From assembly GCA_003024785.1 (NCBI GenBank), contig PUQB01000004.1:496001-560000 (forward strand): a stretch of DNA of 64,000 nucleotides, written 5' to 3'. The notes under the pieces are model-generated. The model searched no databases, was not told the origin of the DNA, and saw nothing but the letters and a program-made list of their open reading frames with translations. Of this stretch, positions 35,330-46,642 are shown in pieces. The stretch comes from Selaginella tamariscina. Lineage: Eukaryota; Streptophyta; Lycopodiopsida; Selaginellales; Selaginellaceae. Both the position numbers and the translations under genes were made by a program. Numbering within the stretch: position 1 is the stretch's first letter; each line of letters starts with the position of its first letter.

Positions 35330-37200
35330 ACAGGGTGGCGGGATTAATCTCACCCACCATTTCTAAGAGGTAGGGAATGGGTGGCAGGATTAATCCCACC
35401 CGCTTCCCTGCCTCCTTAAATTTATGTGTGAGAGAAAGATATATAGAAATTTTAATATACATATATATAAATACATGTGTGTGTGAGAGAAAGAGATAAA
35501 TGAATTATAATATACAATACACATGTACATATAAATACAGGTGTGTGTGTAAGAAATAAATAAATAAATAATATTATACATATATACACACATACACACA
35601 CACATATATATGTATATGTATATACAGGAGTGTGTGTGAGAGAGAGATAGATAAATATATTATATTATACAGATAAACACACATATATATTTGTATATGT
35701 ATATACAAGAGTGTGACAGGATTAATCCCGCCACCATTTCAAGCACATGTGTGTGTGATAAATAAACAAATATGAAAAACTTATAAAACACATATAAACA
35801 TGTATATATACATACAATTGTGTGTGTGAGAGAGATATAAGAAATTACATATATACAAATACACACATACTATATATTAAAGAGAGAGATAAAATAATTA
35901 TATATATATACAATACACAAGTACATACACATACAATTTGTGTGTGTGTGTAAGAAATAAATAAATAAATTATATATACAGACACACACATATACATATA
36001 TATTATATATATAATATATAATATATTGTATATACATGAGTGTGGTGTGAGAGAGATAGATAAATATATATAATATATAAATAAACACACATATATATTT
36101 GTATATGTATATATATAAGAGTGTGACGGGATTAATCCCGCCACCATTTCAAGCATGTGTGTGTGTGATAAATAAAAAATATAAAAAACTTATAAAATAC
36201 ATATAAACATGTATATACATACAATTGTGTATATATATAAATACACACATACATATACATTCAAGAGAAAGATAAAGTAATTATATTTATATACAAATAC
36301 ATACATAGGTACATACACATATAGTTTGTGTGTGTAAGAAATAAATAAATTATATTATACATATACACACACATATATATATGTATATACATGTGTGTGT
36401 GTCTATGCGAGAGATACATAAATAAATTAAATTATACATATAGTATGCATACACACACATGTATGTATATGTATATACATGAGTGTGTGTGTGCGAGAGA
36501 TAAATAAATATATTATATTATACAGATAAACACACATATATTTTGTATATGTATATATATAGAGTGTGGTGGGATTAATCCCGCTACCTTTTTAGAAGGC
36601 TTAAAAAAATGGTGAGATTAATCCGGCCACTCGTTTTAGCTCCTAGAAAGGTGGTAGAATTAATTCCGCCACCATTTCAAGCATGTGTGTGATAAATAAA
36701 AAATATAAAAATTTATAAAATACATATAAACATGTATATATACATATAATTGTGTGTGTGAGAGAGATAAAGAAATTACATAATACAAATACACACATAC
36801 ATATACATTTAAGAGAAAGATAAAGTAATTATTATATATACAAATACACAGGTACATACACATATAGTTTGTGTGTGTGTAAGATAAATAAATAAATTAT
36901 ATTATACAGATACTCACACACACATATATATGTATATACATGTGTGAGATACTCACACACACATATGTATATACATGTGTGTGTTTGTGCGAGAGATACA
37001 TAAATAAATTAAATTATACATATAGTATACATACACATATATATGTATATGTATATACATGAGTGTGTGTGCGAGAGATACATAAATATATTATATTATA
37101 CAGATAAACACACATATATATTTGTATATGTATATATATAAGAGTGGCAATATTAATCACGTCACCTTTTTAGGAGGCATAAAAGGAGTGTGTGTGATAA
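35330..37200. repeat. Right palindrome array embedded in microsatellite-rich higher-order repeat
   Basis: Palindromic ATTAAT units recur at about 35,337, 35,387, 35,716, 36,127-36,140 (cGGGATTAATCCCg), 36,566, 36,612, 36,653 and 37,145. Between them lie long (CA), (TA) and (GTGTGAGAGAGATAAATAAATA) stretches. The series 'palindrome - ccaccatttcaagcatgtgtg - ataaaaatataaaa' restarts at about 35,716, 36,127, 36,653 and partly 37,145, so the larger unit is about 410-530 bp. No genes; short open frames here come from the dinucleotide runs. Confidence 0.85.
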
Positions 37201-37912
37201 ATAAAAAAATATAAAAAATTTATAAAATATATATAAATATGTCCCTTTCTTTAAGAAAAAACAAATGAATATAATCATCTGAAAGCTGTATTACCTTTTA
37301 AAGTTTCTTTACACCATAGTATACTAGCCCAAAACTTGTTTCTGGTAAAGAACATGTCCTTAATGTTGAAAACAACCAATTGGTGTTCTGAGCTATGAAA
37401 CAATAAGTAAAATTGCAATTGTTCATATAAAAATTTATATTTGGCTCGTTTGTATGGATGTTTGTATGGCAACACGCAATGCATAGATTAGACCAACTTG
37501 CTTAAAATAAACCTGTTAAAAAAGTTTTATAATTAGAGTAACTCAAACTCTCATTAGTAGCTTAAACCTTTATTGATTAACAAAACCTATTTATTTTTAT
37601 AAATACATTCTGAACTTTAAACGTCATTAATAAAACACTAATGTAGGGTCCTTTTTATATAATATATTGCGAGCATGCAGTACTTAACAATAAAAGGGTA
37701 ATGTAGGGGTGACAATGTTGTGGAAGACTTTAAATGTTAATCAAGATAGAACCCACAATTGCACCATGTTTATAACGAGACTGTATCTCTACACGTACAC
37801 AAATGCAATGCTAAAATAATATCACTTAAGATAGATGTTGTAGAAAAGGGAAAATCGTTTGAATTAAGCATCTGCCAGAGAAAATGACACGGGAAGATAG
37901 GTATTGCCCTCG
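37201..37912. other. Spacer downstream of F-box gene
   Basis: AT-rich, with no gene or repeat recognised. It includes the presumed 3' untranslated region of the minus-strand F-box gene. Confidence 0.4.
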
Positions 37913-39123
37913 TTAGGTGCGGGCTCTCTTAACCCAATGGCGGGGTGTAGCATTCTTGAAGTATTGCAAACCAGGATGAAAGATGCACTCCCAGCAATCC
38001 GACTCCATATCATATGTCAATCCATAGTTTGGATTCCTTCTGAGCACCACTCCAACCTTTCTTCTCCACCGGAACGTGGTAGCCACATCATAATTCATCC
38101 AGTATGGACTTAGATTTGGGCAGTGCGAGACAAACTCGACTAACTTCTCAGGCGCCACACATGAAACTCTCAGCCATTGCCCTGTCTCATATTCCCATCG
38201 CCAAAGGATTAAAGAGTTATCAAATAGATCTGCACTACCAAAGGCCACAATGTTGTCATCAGAACACAGTATAGGCCAAAGGATTTCTATGTAAAAGTTG
38301 TTCTCTGTTATAGAGACCACGTAGATGGTATCTGAAATGGGGACAGAAGCCATACTTGTGATGTCAAGAACATGAAGCCTATAACTGAAAGCACAGTGAC
38401 AAGTTGAGAAAAGAGAGAAAATTGACCTCAGTGCGTGCCAGATCATAAATGGCTCCTGAATCATTTTCTTGTACTTCTGCCATTCACCTGTCTCTGAAGA
38501 GTATATGTGAAATGTACCACACCCTGTCAATGAATTCCCTTCAATAATAATAACCTTGTATATTTTTGACTGTGGATCGTGATCGAAAACCATGTTGATA
38601 TAATTGTTACCACCCTGGATATTCACAGTCTTTTCTAAACAAGGCATTTTTATGCTCTTGGTGCTCCCAGTTACAATATTCATTATCACAATTGTTAAAT
38701 TTCCCTTTCCATTGAACAAGCTCACCATACGACTGGGTGTCTTGGCTGCTATGTAAGCAACAAGGCCCTTGCTAGACGACCACTCAACCCACCTGAGTTC
38801 AGCCACTTGTTTCCACGGCGCTTCCAAATAACCGGACACAAACCAACTTGGAAAGAGCCAAATCCTTCTTCTTCACAAGTTACACCACCATTGAAATCCC
38901 AATGCAGACACAACCTCTTTGGATGAAGCTGGATGCTCTTCTTCAATTCATTACATAAGAGAGAATGCACACTGTACCGTTCTACGCAAGGTAGCTTGTC
39001 CAAGATCAACCGGATTACATCTGGACACAAAGTTTCTTCTATACTTAACCTTGCATCCTGACCGAGCTTAGGACAAACTCTAGTCCAAGCCGCTCTTAGA
39101 AGCTTGCTGATAAACTGATACAT
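37913..39123 (-). CDS. F-box-like protein with one frame break
   Basis: The N-terminal frame (39,123-38,749) begins MYQFISKLLRAAW and contains an F-box-like segment (IEETLCPDVIRLILDKLP, then CNELKKSIQ). The C-terminal frame (to 37,913) carries a long beta-strand-rich region (WVEWSSSKGLVAYIAAK, IIIEGNSL, FHIYSSETGEWQKYKKMI, WRWEYETGQWLRVSCVAPEKL) typical of F-box proteins with an associated propeller. The two overlap out of frame, and the join is near 38,858-38,875 at a GAAGAAGAAGG stretch, so one base seems missing or extra, or a small intron is present. Together they give about 400 residues. A decayed copy is at 48,889-49,860. Function as an SCF substrate adaptor is inferred from family only. 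Confidence 0.7.
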
Positions 39124-39811
39124 ACCTAGGTTTTCACACGTGACAAAATGCTTTTTATAACCAAGTATATGCTTCTGGCATATTCCTTTATTAATTTTTG
39201 TGTATGCATAAATGAAAATAATCTCAGTAACTAAAACAGGGAAAGGAGTTCATCTCAAAAATCAAATCACTTATTTATCTGCATTGTTCAAGCTGAGTTT
39301 TTCTCAGTATTTATACATATATAGCATATTGGTTCAATACCCAATATTAAGGCCAAACGGAGCAGCATGTAAAAACGTGGAAGAACCTTTGTGGCCTAAT
39401 GTGTATATAAGCTAGAGGAAGGGAAAATGCAACTTCTCATCAATAATTATAGTCGGCCAAAGAGTGTGTACTTCTTGCATCACAAATGTCAAGCACTCAC
39501 TTTCCTTAAAGAATTCATTAACAAAGCACAGGAACTCTGGAGGGGAATATATTTCACACCTATATATACACATGATTATATATATATATATAAAATACAC
39601 AAATTATTTACCTAACTTTTATTCATTCAAAACTACCATAATTATAATCTGTTAAACTCTTAAGCATATAAAACAAATTAAATACTCAAAATAATGTGTT
39701 TGCGTGTATATATATACTCACTCCAAGGTATACAAACAAGATTTTCAAAAGATAATACATATAAATAAATTACACCTATATAATATAATAAACATATATG
39801 ACATGTATCTA
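39124..39811. other. F-box upstream region, no gene
   Basis: The first 40 bp upstream of the F-box start ('cctaggttttcacacg') are shared with the region upstream of the second F-box copy at 49,855-49,870. The rest is AT-rich with no recognised feature. Confidence 0.4.
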
Positions 39812-41311
39812 GAAGAAAAATGTAATTTAAATATACTTACATGAGAAGTCTTTGGAAAATCACAACATGAATCAAAACGTGAATGTGTATTGAGAATCTC
39901 ATGCACCATGCATATGAACTTATACCAAATATAAATATTGACTACATATAAAATATTGTTCTAAAATAAATTATTAAATAAAATTGGTATCTTAAACTTT
40001 TTGTCATGCCCCCCTAAAAAATCTGTACATTTTGCCCATGTGAACAAAATATATGGCCTTCATAATATACAGAAATGGTTTTCATTACAAAATATCATTA
40101 TTTACTAAAACCATTATCATCAGTCTTTTTAATAAATGAGCTTTCATTAAATTAATAATACTTTTTTAACAAGATTTATTAAATATATATATATAACTAA
40201 TGTGAGTAAATTATTATAATAATGAATAAAATAATTTATGTTTATAAACATGTTATTTACATATAAGAGTGGTGTTTTTTACTAGATATGTTTAACAATA
40301 CTAAGTATAAAGTAAAATTTAGAAAATAAAACCATTGAGTGTTGTTTTTAAATTTGTTTATCATAAATGTTAATAATTTTTAAAAAGAGATATTAATGGG
40401 TGTATGCTAGTAATGTCTTTATAAACATACACATACATGTATTCAGAAGTTACATCCAATTCGATATATGCGTATCTTTTGGGACATGCAAAAATACACA
40501 GGCACGCGATTTTTGCATATACGAATATTCACTATCTTTACAAACACAAGCACCACACATAGATATGTAGTTGTGTCTGTATATATATATATATATAACA
40601 TGCAGAACTAATAACATGGTTATATTGAAACTTAATGTTTTTTATTCTCAAAATATTCTATTTTGTGGGTATAAGCTACCTTACCTCTCTGCTTGCCACG
40701 TCACCCCTGCCTGTCACCTCTGCCTGCCACGTCACCTCTGCTTCTGCTTGCCACGCGCCGTCTGGTTATGCTGACCATGCCACATCCAAGGACACATCAC
40801 CTTCCAAGAACCACGCAGGTGGTTGCCATCGCCAATATATCGATGCTTGCATTCTCCGGGATTCCTTACCAGTCGACCAAGCGCAGGCAGCCACTGTTCT
40901 TCGTACACCCGATACTCTCCTATATCACATGTGGAAGCATGTAACTAATACCGTGGTTATACATGTACTTCAGCAACAGGGGCGAAAGCGAATTCTGATT
41001 TGGTCTATGCATGTATGAGATGTGCATTTATGCGAATTTATGTTAATAATCAAAATATGTTATATAGTTCTCTAGAAATTAAGTTACAAACAGAAGGAAA
41101 GCAACGTGGAAGAGTCTACTAAATCATCGTGGACTCGAATTACAACATATCATATAACAAATTGTCCAACTTAACTTATTAAGTTGCATGTGTACGTGAG
41201 AGAGATTATGGTATGCTAATATGATAATCATCCTAGTAAATAGTAGCAACACATCTTTGGAAGCTTTACAACTACGAGTAGAAGCGATGCCACAGTGCCT
41301 GTGTGAAGGGA
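39812..41311 (+). repeat. Segmental duplication module A, copy 2
   Basis: It is collinear with 25,530-27,027, including the GC-richer segment (here 40,670-41,010). Differences include small indels and an extra 'cttaacttattaagttgcatgtgtacg' stretch near 41,170. Open frames in the GC-richer segment are only partly conserved between copies, which argues against a gene. Confidence 0.88.
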
Positions 41312-41785
41312 TTCCTATTTTGTCCAATTATGTGTGCTATGATACTAACTTGTATTGTGTGTGTGGGTGTGTGCAGGTGCACGTGTACGTGTGTGTTGTA
41401 TACTGAATCATTTATATAATTGTGCCTATAAACGGTGAATCAGTATGCATGTGACATAACATCATGTTCCATTAGTTTGTTGAGGCTATAAGTATAATAG
41501 TGTTTTAAGTAAAGCAATGGTATAATAGTGTTTTAAAGTAGAGCAATGGGCATGAGGCATGTGGAAGAAGAGTATGTATCTAAATAATAAATGAAAAACA
41601 TACTTACAAAATTAAATCTTATCGTATATAGAATTTTACTTAGTGTGTATCATTAACACCCCATTAATAACCATTGTAAATTCCATTTGATAGTTATCTT
41701 AGATTTCATCTTATTATTATAATAAATTTAATTCAATGATTATTCTAAATTTACAGGTTTAATGTAAGTTAATTATTCAAACTTA
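41312..41785. other. Spacer left of the PIF/Harbinger element
   Basis: No gene. It contains (TG)n near 41,356-41,400 and a 30-bp tandem duplication ('tataatagtgttttaagta' and relative) at about 41,491-41,550. It ends in the TTA target site of the next element. Confidence 0.45.
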
Positions 41786-42188
41786 GGGCATTCACAACGG
41801 TGGATTATAAATTAATTATAACAAGAATTTTTAATTAAAATTGGATGTTTTTTCCTGCAATAATACATCATAAACTGTTTTAGAAGCCTTAACATCCATA
41901 AATCTCTGGGTTCTTTATGGTAAATATAGTGCCCCTGCCCATTCCCACCACACCTATTCTCAAATCTTCTTTCTCCTCTTTCTCGTTTTGCTCATTCATT
42001 TTTCCACTCTTTCCTTCCCTCTTCTTCAACATGAACAACACTAATGTTCTTGAGATTCTATTCATTATAGCTGCCTCCCATTTCAAATGATCATGCCATT
42101 GCAACCAACTCCTTGCTTGTTCCTCACTAGCATCTACATAATTTTTTTTTTGCTAAGGACTGGCAGTTCTGCCTAAGCTAACTATAAG

Positions 42189-42790
42189 TGTCAGAGGAGT
42201 TTTTACTTGGTGCCACAAAGGCATGCCACGTGCCAACCCTGGAATCCCCTCTCTGAAACCCCACAAAATCTGGTAAAGTAACCCGTATTAGGAACCCAAC
42301 CCTTAAGAACTTAAGCCCCTAACTAACCAAGTCTATTAACAAGGCTCACCTTGTGAATCAGGACACACAAACTAGCCGAGCTACAAGTATCGTTCCTAAC
42401 TTGGCGTGGTTGAGGTGGCCGGAGCAAGGCCTCAACCACTAGTACTACAGAACGTGAACTCGGACAATGCCTTTTGAGCGTGTGAATAGGTTTTCGAGCC
42501 AAAGAATCTAACTAACTCCTTGGAAGTAACGTACTCCCGTCACAAAGGTGTGATCCTACCAACGATAAGGATAGTCTAATCCAAAGGTGGGACGTAACCC
42601 TGTCGTGTGGAAGTTAGGGCGGCACAACAAAGGGTTGTGCCTTGACGACACAAGCTTAGCTTGCACCGGTAGAAGGTTAACGAGCTCTCTTTTGAACTTA
42701 GGAAGCCTCACTACATATACTCTACCTTATTTATGTCCCCTCCCCTATTTTCCTAAGTGAGTAAATGGGCTGGCACTGAAATGCCAGCCC
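42189..42790 (+). repeat. LTR-like repeat, second copy, nested in the PIF element
   Basis: Diverged relative of the lone LTR at 10,497-11,040 and of 46,643-47,250. It begins TGTCAGAGGAG. It ends at a 9-bp perfect hairpin (GGGCTGGCA at 42767-42775, TGCCAGCCC at 42782-42790). No primer site follows. Just downstream (42,808-42,890) is a CCTAACCC-rich stretch also seen in part after the third copy. Confidence 0.7.
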
Positions 42791-43260
42791 TTAAAGAAAA
42801 TGAGTTGTCCTAACCTAACCCTAAACCTAACCCCTAGGCGTGGGGTTAGGGCAACCCTAGGGGTGTCCCTAACCCTTTTTGACAAGCTATACTTTTTAAC
42901 GGAAAACCTACTTTGGAATGTCAAACTGGGGGAGAGTTTTTTAGAAGGTAAGTACTACTTTCGCCTAGAGTTTCTCGAGGTACTTAGTGACAGCCAGCCG
43001 GACTACCCCTAAATACCTAAGTGCACTAAGCAGGGTTGTTTTTCACTACAACTAGGGTTCGTCACACAACTTGGTAGGTAACAACAGTCGAACCCCAAAG
43101 TAAAGGGTCGAGTCATAATAAAAACTATGACAATAAGTATCCCAAGACCCCATCGTGGGCATTGGGCAAAAGGGCATTGATTTCTAGATGTGTATGACCA
43201 TGTTGTTCCACCAAGCACAAAACTTGACAGTGTGGGTGCAAAAGGCATTGTTGAGTTAGT

Positions 43261-43662
43261 TTGTCGGGGCCATCCAACCCAAGGTTAATAAATTTTGTGG
43301 GGCATATGCTCAGGTTTGTGCCTTTGTGCAATATTAGAAATCTACACAATCATGAGCATATTGTTGCTTTGCTTATGCATGTAAAGGCACATAATGAGTT
43401 AGGCAAAAGTGCCGATGACAAGTTAAATGATGCACTCATCTTGTATGAGTCGCAAGTGAAGTCTCCCTTCACCATGGTGGCACTACGGTCTCTCTTGTGT
43501 TGGACACCAAAATGGCAAGAACAACACGATGCTATCACTATTACAAAGTCCACCACAAAGAAGCACAGGGCCAACAAGCCTTTTGTCAATAAGGAGGATG
43601 TTCTCCTTACAAATGTAGAAGCCACCGAGAGCTTTGACGAGTTGGCCCAACCTCTTGGCTAG
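43261..43662 (+). pseudogene. PIF/Harbinger ORF1-like protein (NAM-associated domain) fragment
   Basis: This open frame of about 130 codons shows the order seen in the ORF1 partner of plant Harbinger elements: FVGHMLRFVPLCN, then NELGKSADDKLNDALILYES, then SPFTMVALRSLLCWTPKWQEQ. The N-terminal Myb/SANT part is missing. ORF1 proteins bind the element DNA or help nuclear import of the transposase. Confidence 0.65.
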
Positions 43663-43699
43663 AAGACAACCAAGAAGGTATTAATATCAATCCTTTACA

Positions 43700-44048
43700 C
43701 TATATAGCATTTTGCACAAAAGCAAGAGGTAGTGCATAAAGACATGGAGCACTCATTTGGCGTATTGCAAGCTCAATTTGCCATCATCCATTGGCCGACA
43801 TCCATGTGGCATTTAGAGAACCAAAACACAATAATGATAACATAGTTCTGCACAATATGATTGTTGAGGACCATCATGAAGAGGAGGGACAAGTGTGGGT
43901 AGGATTGGAGGGACAACCGGATGTGGAGAGCTTGCCAGTCCATGACATGTGCGACTTCAATGAGTTTGTGAATAGTTTTCGTGTAGTGTGCAATGATGTT
44001 GCACACGTCCATCTACGTAATGATCTCATAGAGCATCTTTGGCAATAA
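43700..44048 (+). pseudogene. Harbinger transposase, C-terminal part (inverted)
   Basis: KDMEHSFGVLQAQFAII at about 43,739-43,790 is the segment with the last acidic residue region of Harbinger DDE transposases. It is followed, after one frame change near 43,795, by LHNMIVEDHHEEEG and VHLRNDLIEHLWQ, ending at a stop at 44,048. It continues the protein whose first part lies on the other strand at 45,381-44,460. Confidence 0.8.
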
Positions 44049-44370
44049 CATGGGGAGATGTAAATTAGTTTATTCAAGTTTTCAAAAGATAGCCACCCTT
44101 CCCCACTTTACTCCTCCATGTCTTGGGACTTTGCTGCTTGTAGAATGCAATGTTGTTTCAACATGTAATATTTGTGTTGGATGGTGTCAAGCTTGCTCAT
44201 GTCAACACACATTATCCTCTTCTCTAAGATCAACTCCACTATCTAGCATGTACATGTGTACAAATGTACAATATTTACCTTTTTGTCACAACCTTTCTCT
44301 TTCCCCTTAAGCCAACTAGGCAAATGGCCAATTGGTGTTTATGAGAGGGCCTTTAGTCATGCTGACCTAA

Positions 44371-45381
44371 TTACGTTTGAGTCTTTTGCTCACATATCTT
44401 ACATATCCCACAACCTTTACCTAGGTAGTCAACCCACCAAGTTAGAACTATGACATTTTTCTTGGCACTTTGTGGGAGTGAAATGGTCTTGATGAGGGTG
44501 GCATAGTTGGGATATATGCCATTGGCCAAATAATACCCCAACTCATAATCGTGCTTGTTAATGGCAAAGTTGACGGGTGTTGCTCGCTCATGGAACAACT
44601 TAGAATGATCTAGCACATTCATGTCATTGTGTGCTCTTGGCATGCCAGATGTGAAGGTCATGCGATGCAACAACTTCAAGGACAAGTGTGGGCTTCTTTG
44701 CCTTACTAGTGTATTGGCCAACCCACGTAACGAGACATATTTTCCAAAACCAATGCATACAATCGAGTGAGCCAAGCATTTATGGGAACCTATGAGTTGC
44801 ATTCTCCACTAATAAATGTTGCACATCTTGCTCATTTAGTTGGTGCAGATAACACTCACCAAATGGTTGCACAATTGCTACAACAAAGTGATGTAGACAT
44901 TCATGACCAATACTTGTCGTACGTAGGGACCATCCAATAAATCTAGCGAGATGCTATAAGCCAACTAACACATTGTCAAGGTGCACTTCTGGAGCATTGA
45001 GAAGCCCATTTGCCTTGTCGCATCTAGTTTTTGCACAAAGTAGCTATCAACCTATTGTAAAGTATCCATAATGTAAAGAAATAACGAACGAGACATATGG
45101 AATCGGCAATGGAAATCAATAGCATTATAGATTGGGTTCTCTACAAAATAATCTTTCATCAAGCGTTCGTGTCCATGTGCACAGTTGTGAACCTTGTTGA
45201 TTTGACCACCTTGAATTGACCCACCAAGTCTTGTGTTGGCTAACCAATGTGCCACTTGTATAATAATAGATTGATGTTGAGCTGCATCATCCTTGTTGTC
45301 TCCAAAATATAGTACACTATCAATGCTCTCTTGCAAGAGATCCACAATGGGATCCATTGTAAGTTCGTGAAGTGTGGACAA
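44371..45381 (-). pseudogene. Harbinger transposase, N-terminal and central parts
   Basis: The N-terminal part (45,381-45,052) includes HGHERLMKDYFVENPIYNAIDFHCRFHMSRSLFLYI (shortened in two pieces here: HGHERLMKDYFVENP and FHCRFHMSRSLF), the hallmark of plant PIF-like transposases. The central part (44,802-44,460) has GMPRAHNDMNVLDHSKLF, with an active-site aspartate, and GYYLANGIYPNYATLIKTI, and stops abruptly after LPQSAKK. About 44,810-45,050 between them is in broken frames. The natural continuation is on the plus strand at 43,700-44,048. Confidence 0.8.
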
Positions 45382-45607
45382 GGAAAAAAATAGACCGTGT
45401 GTGTCATGTTATGGTGAGTTTATGGTGCATCCATTATAGACTCCATTCAAAAATTCTATAAATATATCTATAAAGGGTTATATTTCATATATTTATGGTG
45501 AATTTATGGTTCATTACTGAGGATGCCCTTAAGGATAAACTCATTAGGTTAAGAATAATAGTTGAGTTAGGTTAAGGGTCCAGGTTAATGATAAACTCAA
45601 CATATTA

Positions 45608-46594
45608 GGGCCGTCCGCACCAGCCCGTAAATTTTACGGGCCCCATAAAAAGTTTATGTAAAGAAGTTTAAAGGTGTGTCCGCACAACCCCGAAAAAGCT
45701 AATCATTAATAAAAGAATATACTTTTTTATGGTTGAGTTTATGAGAGAAGAGTCCGCACCAAAGTCATTTTTTAAAGAAGTGTCCACACCTTCTTTTTCC
45801 CATAAAATTTACGTAAAATTTAAGTTTTCTAAATTTACCAAATTAAAATTCCTTTAAATACAAGTTCCTTTATCATGTTCGAGCCCTTGGCATACAAACC
45901 CACTGACCACCTGTCCTCAGCCCTAACACCACCTTCATCCATGGAGCTACTTAAGCCATCAGCAAATGTTGGGTTGCTTGGACCAGGATGTGCGGTATAT
46001 GCCGAGCTGTTGTTTGGCCATGTAGCAGATGCCATGTTATTGTCTGGCCATGCAGCAGATGCCGGGCTGCTTGAACGAGCACTTATAGACGACGATTAAA
46101 AGATGGTAAGCCACGGCCCTGCTCTGCTCTTGTTCTTATCCCAATGTTATTGCATGCCCTACCTTGCCCTATTTCCATATTAATTCCATGTGGATCTCTT
46201 GACTTCTAGAGATGGAGAAGCCCTCCAAATCCAATGGGCTATCCTTTTGCATCACCCTCTCAAAAGCCTCACCTTCCTTCCTTCCTCCATGATTTTTGTC
46301 TTAAACTCTATCGCTAAAAACCCTAGAATTTTAAATGAGATAGTGCCATGTCATCCTCCCGTAAATCTTATGGGTCCTCCCGAGGACCCATAAGATTTAT
46401 GTGAAAAATGAAGTATATACCAAAAATATTCCTTATAATCCCCATACTTTACGGGATGGTGCGGACTCACACTAAAAAATAAGATTTTAAAGTTTAAGGG
46501 CACCCGTAAATTTTATGGGGTTTATTGGTTGGTGCGGACTCGTTTTAAACAAAAAAAATCTTATTTTATGGAGTTTACAGGTTGGTGCGGACCC
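45608..46594. mobile_element. Non-autonomous TIR element with subterminal TCCGCACC repeats
   Basis: The left end reads GGGCCGTCCGCACCAGCC and the right end, complemented, GGGTCCGCACCAACC; both continue into GTAAA and CCATAAA. TATTA occurs directly outside both ends (45603-45607 and 46595-46599) as a candidate target duplication. TCCGCACC or a one-mismatch form recurs on the left at 45614, 45679, 45753 and 45783, and its complement on the right at 46458, 46531 and 46584, always pointing the same way relative to its end. The middle (45,860-46,330) is less AT-rich and contains short frames without known domains, so no transposase is encoded. Confidence 0.8.
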
Positions 46595-46642
46595 TATTAT
46601 GTATGTATATATGTTTGTTATGAACACCCCATTAATTGTCAT

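Larger units (their letters stand above)
41786..45528. mobile_element. PIF/Harbinger DNA transposon, rearranged
   Basis: Imperfect terminal inverted repeats starting GGGCATTC (left) and GGGCATCC (right, complement) are flanked by the 3-bp duplication TTA (41783-41785 and 45529-45531), the signature target of PIF/Harbinger elements. Inside are both typical proteins: an ORF1-type NAM-associated domain protein and a DDE transposase. The transposase is split on opposite strands. A retrotransposon LTR relative (42,189-42,790) is nested near the left end. The element is about 3.74 kb and inactive. Confidence 0.85.

Noticed and set aside
35400..37200. A CRISPR-like repeat-spacer array.
   Set aside because: The window is clearly eukaryotic, spacing is irregular and the spacers are simple repeats.
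37913..39123. Two separate overlapping genes in this interval.
   Set aside because: The two frames supply adjoining halves of one F-box-like protein, and the paralogue at 48.9-49.9 kb contains both halves in the same order.
42808..42890. An interstitial telomere array.
   Set aside because: Only one exact plant telomere unit is present; the rest are irregular CCTAACC variants linked to an LTR family.
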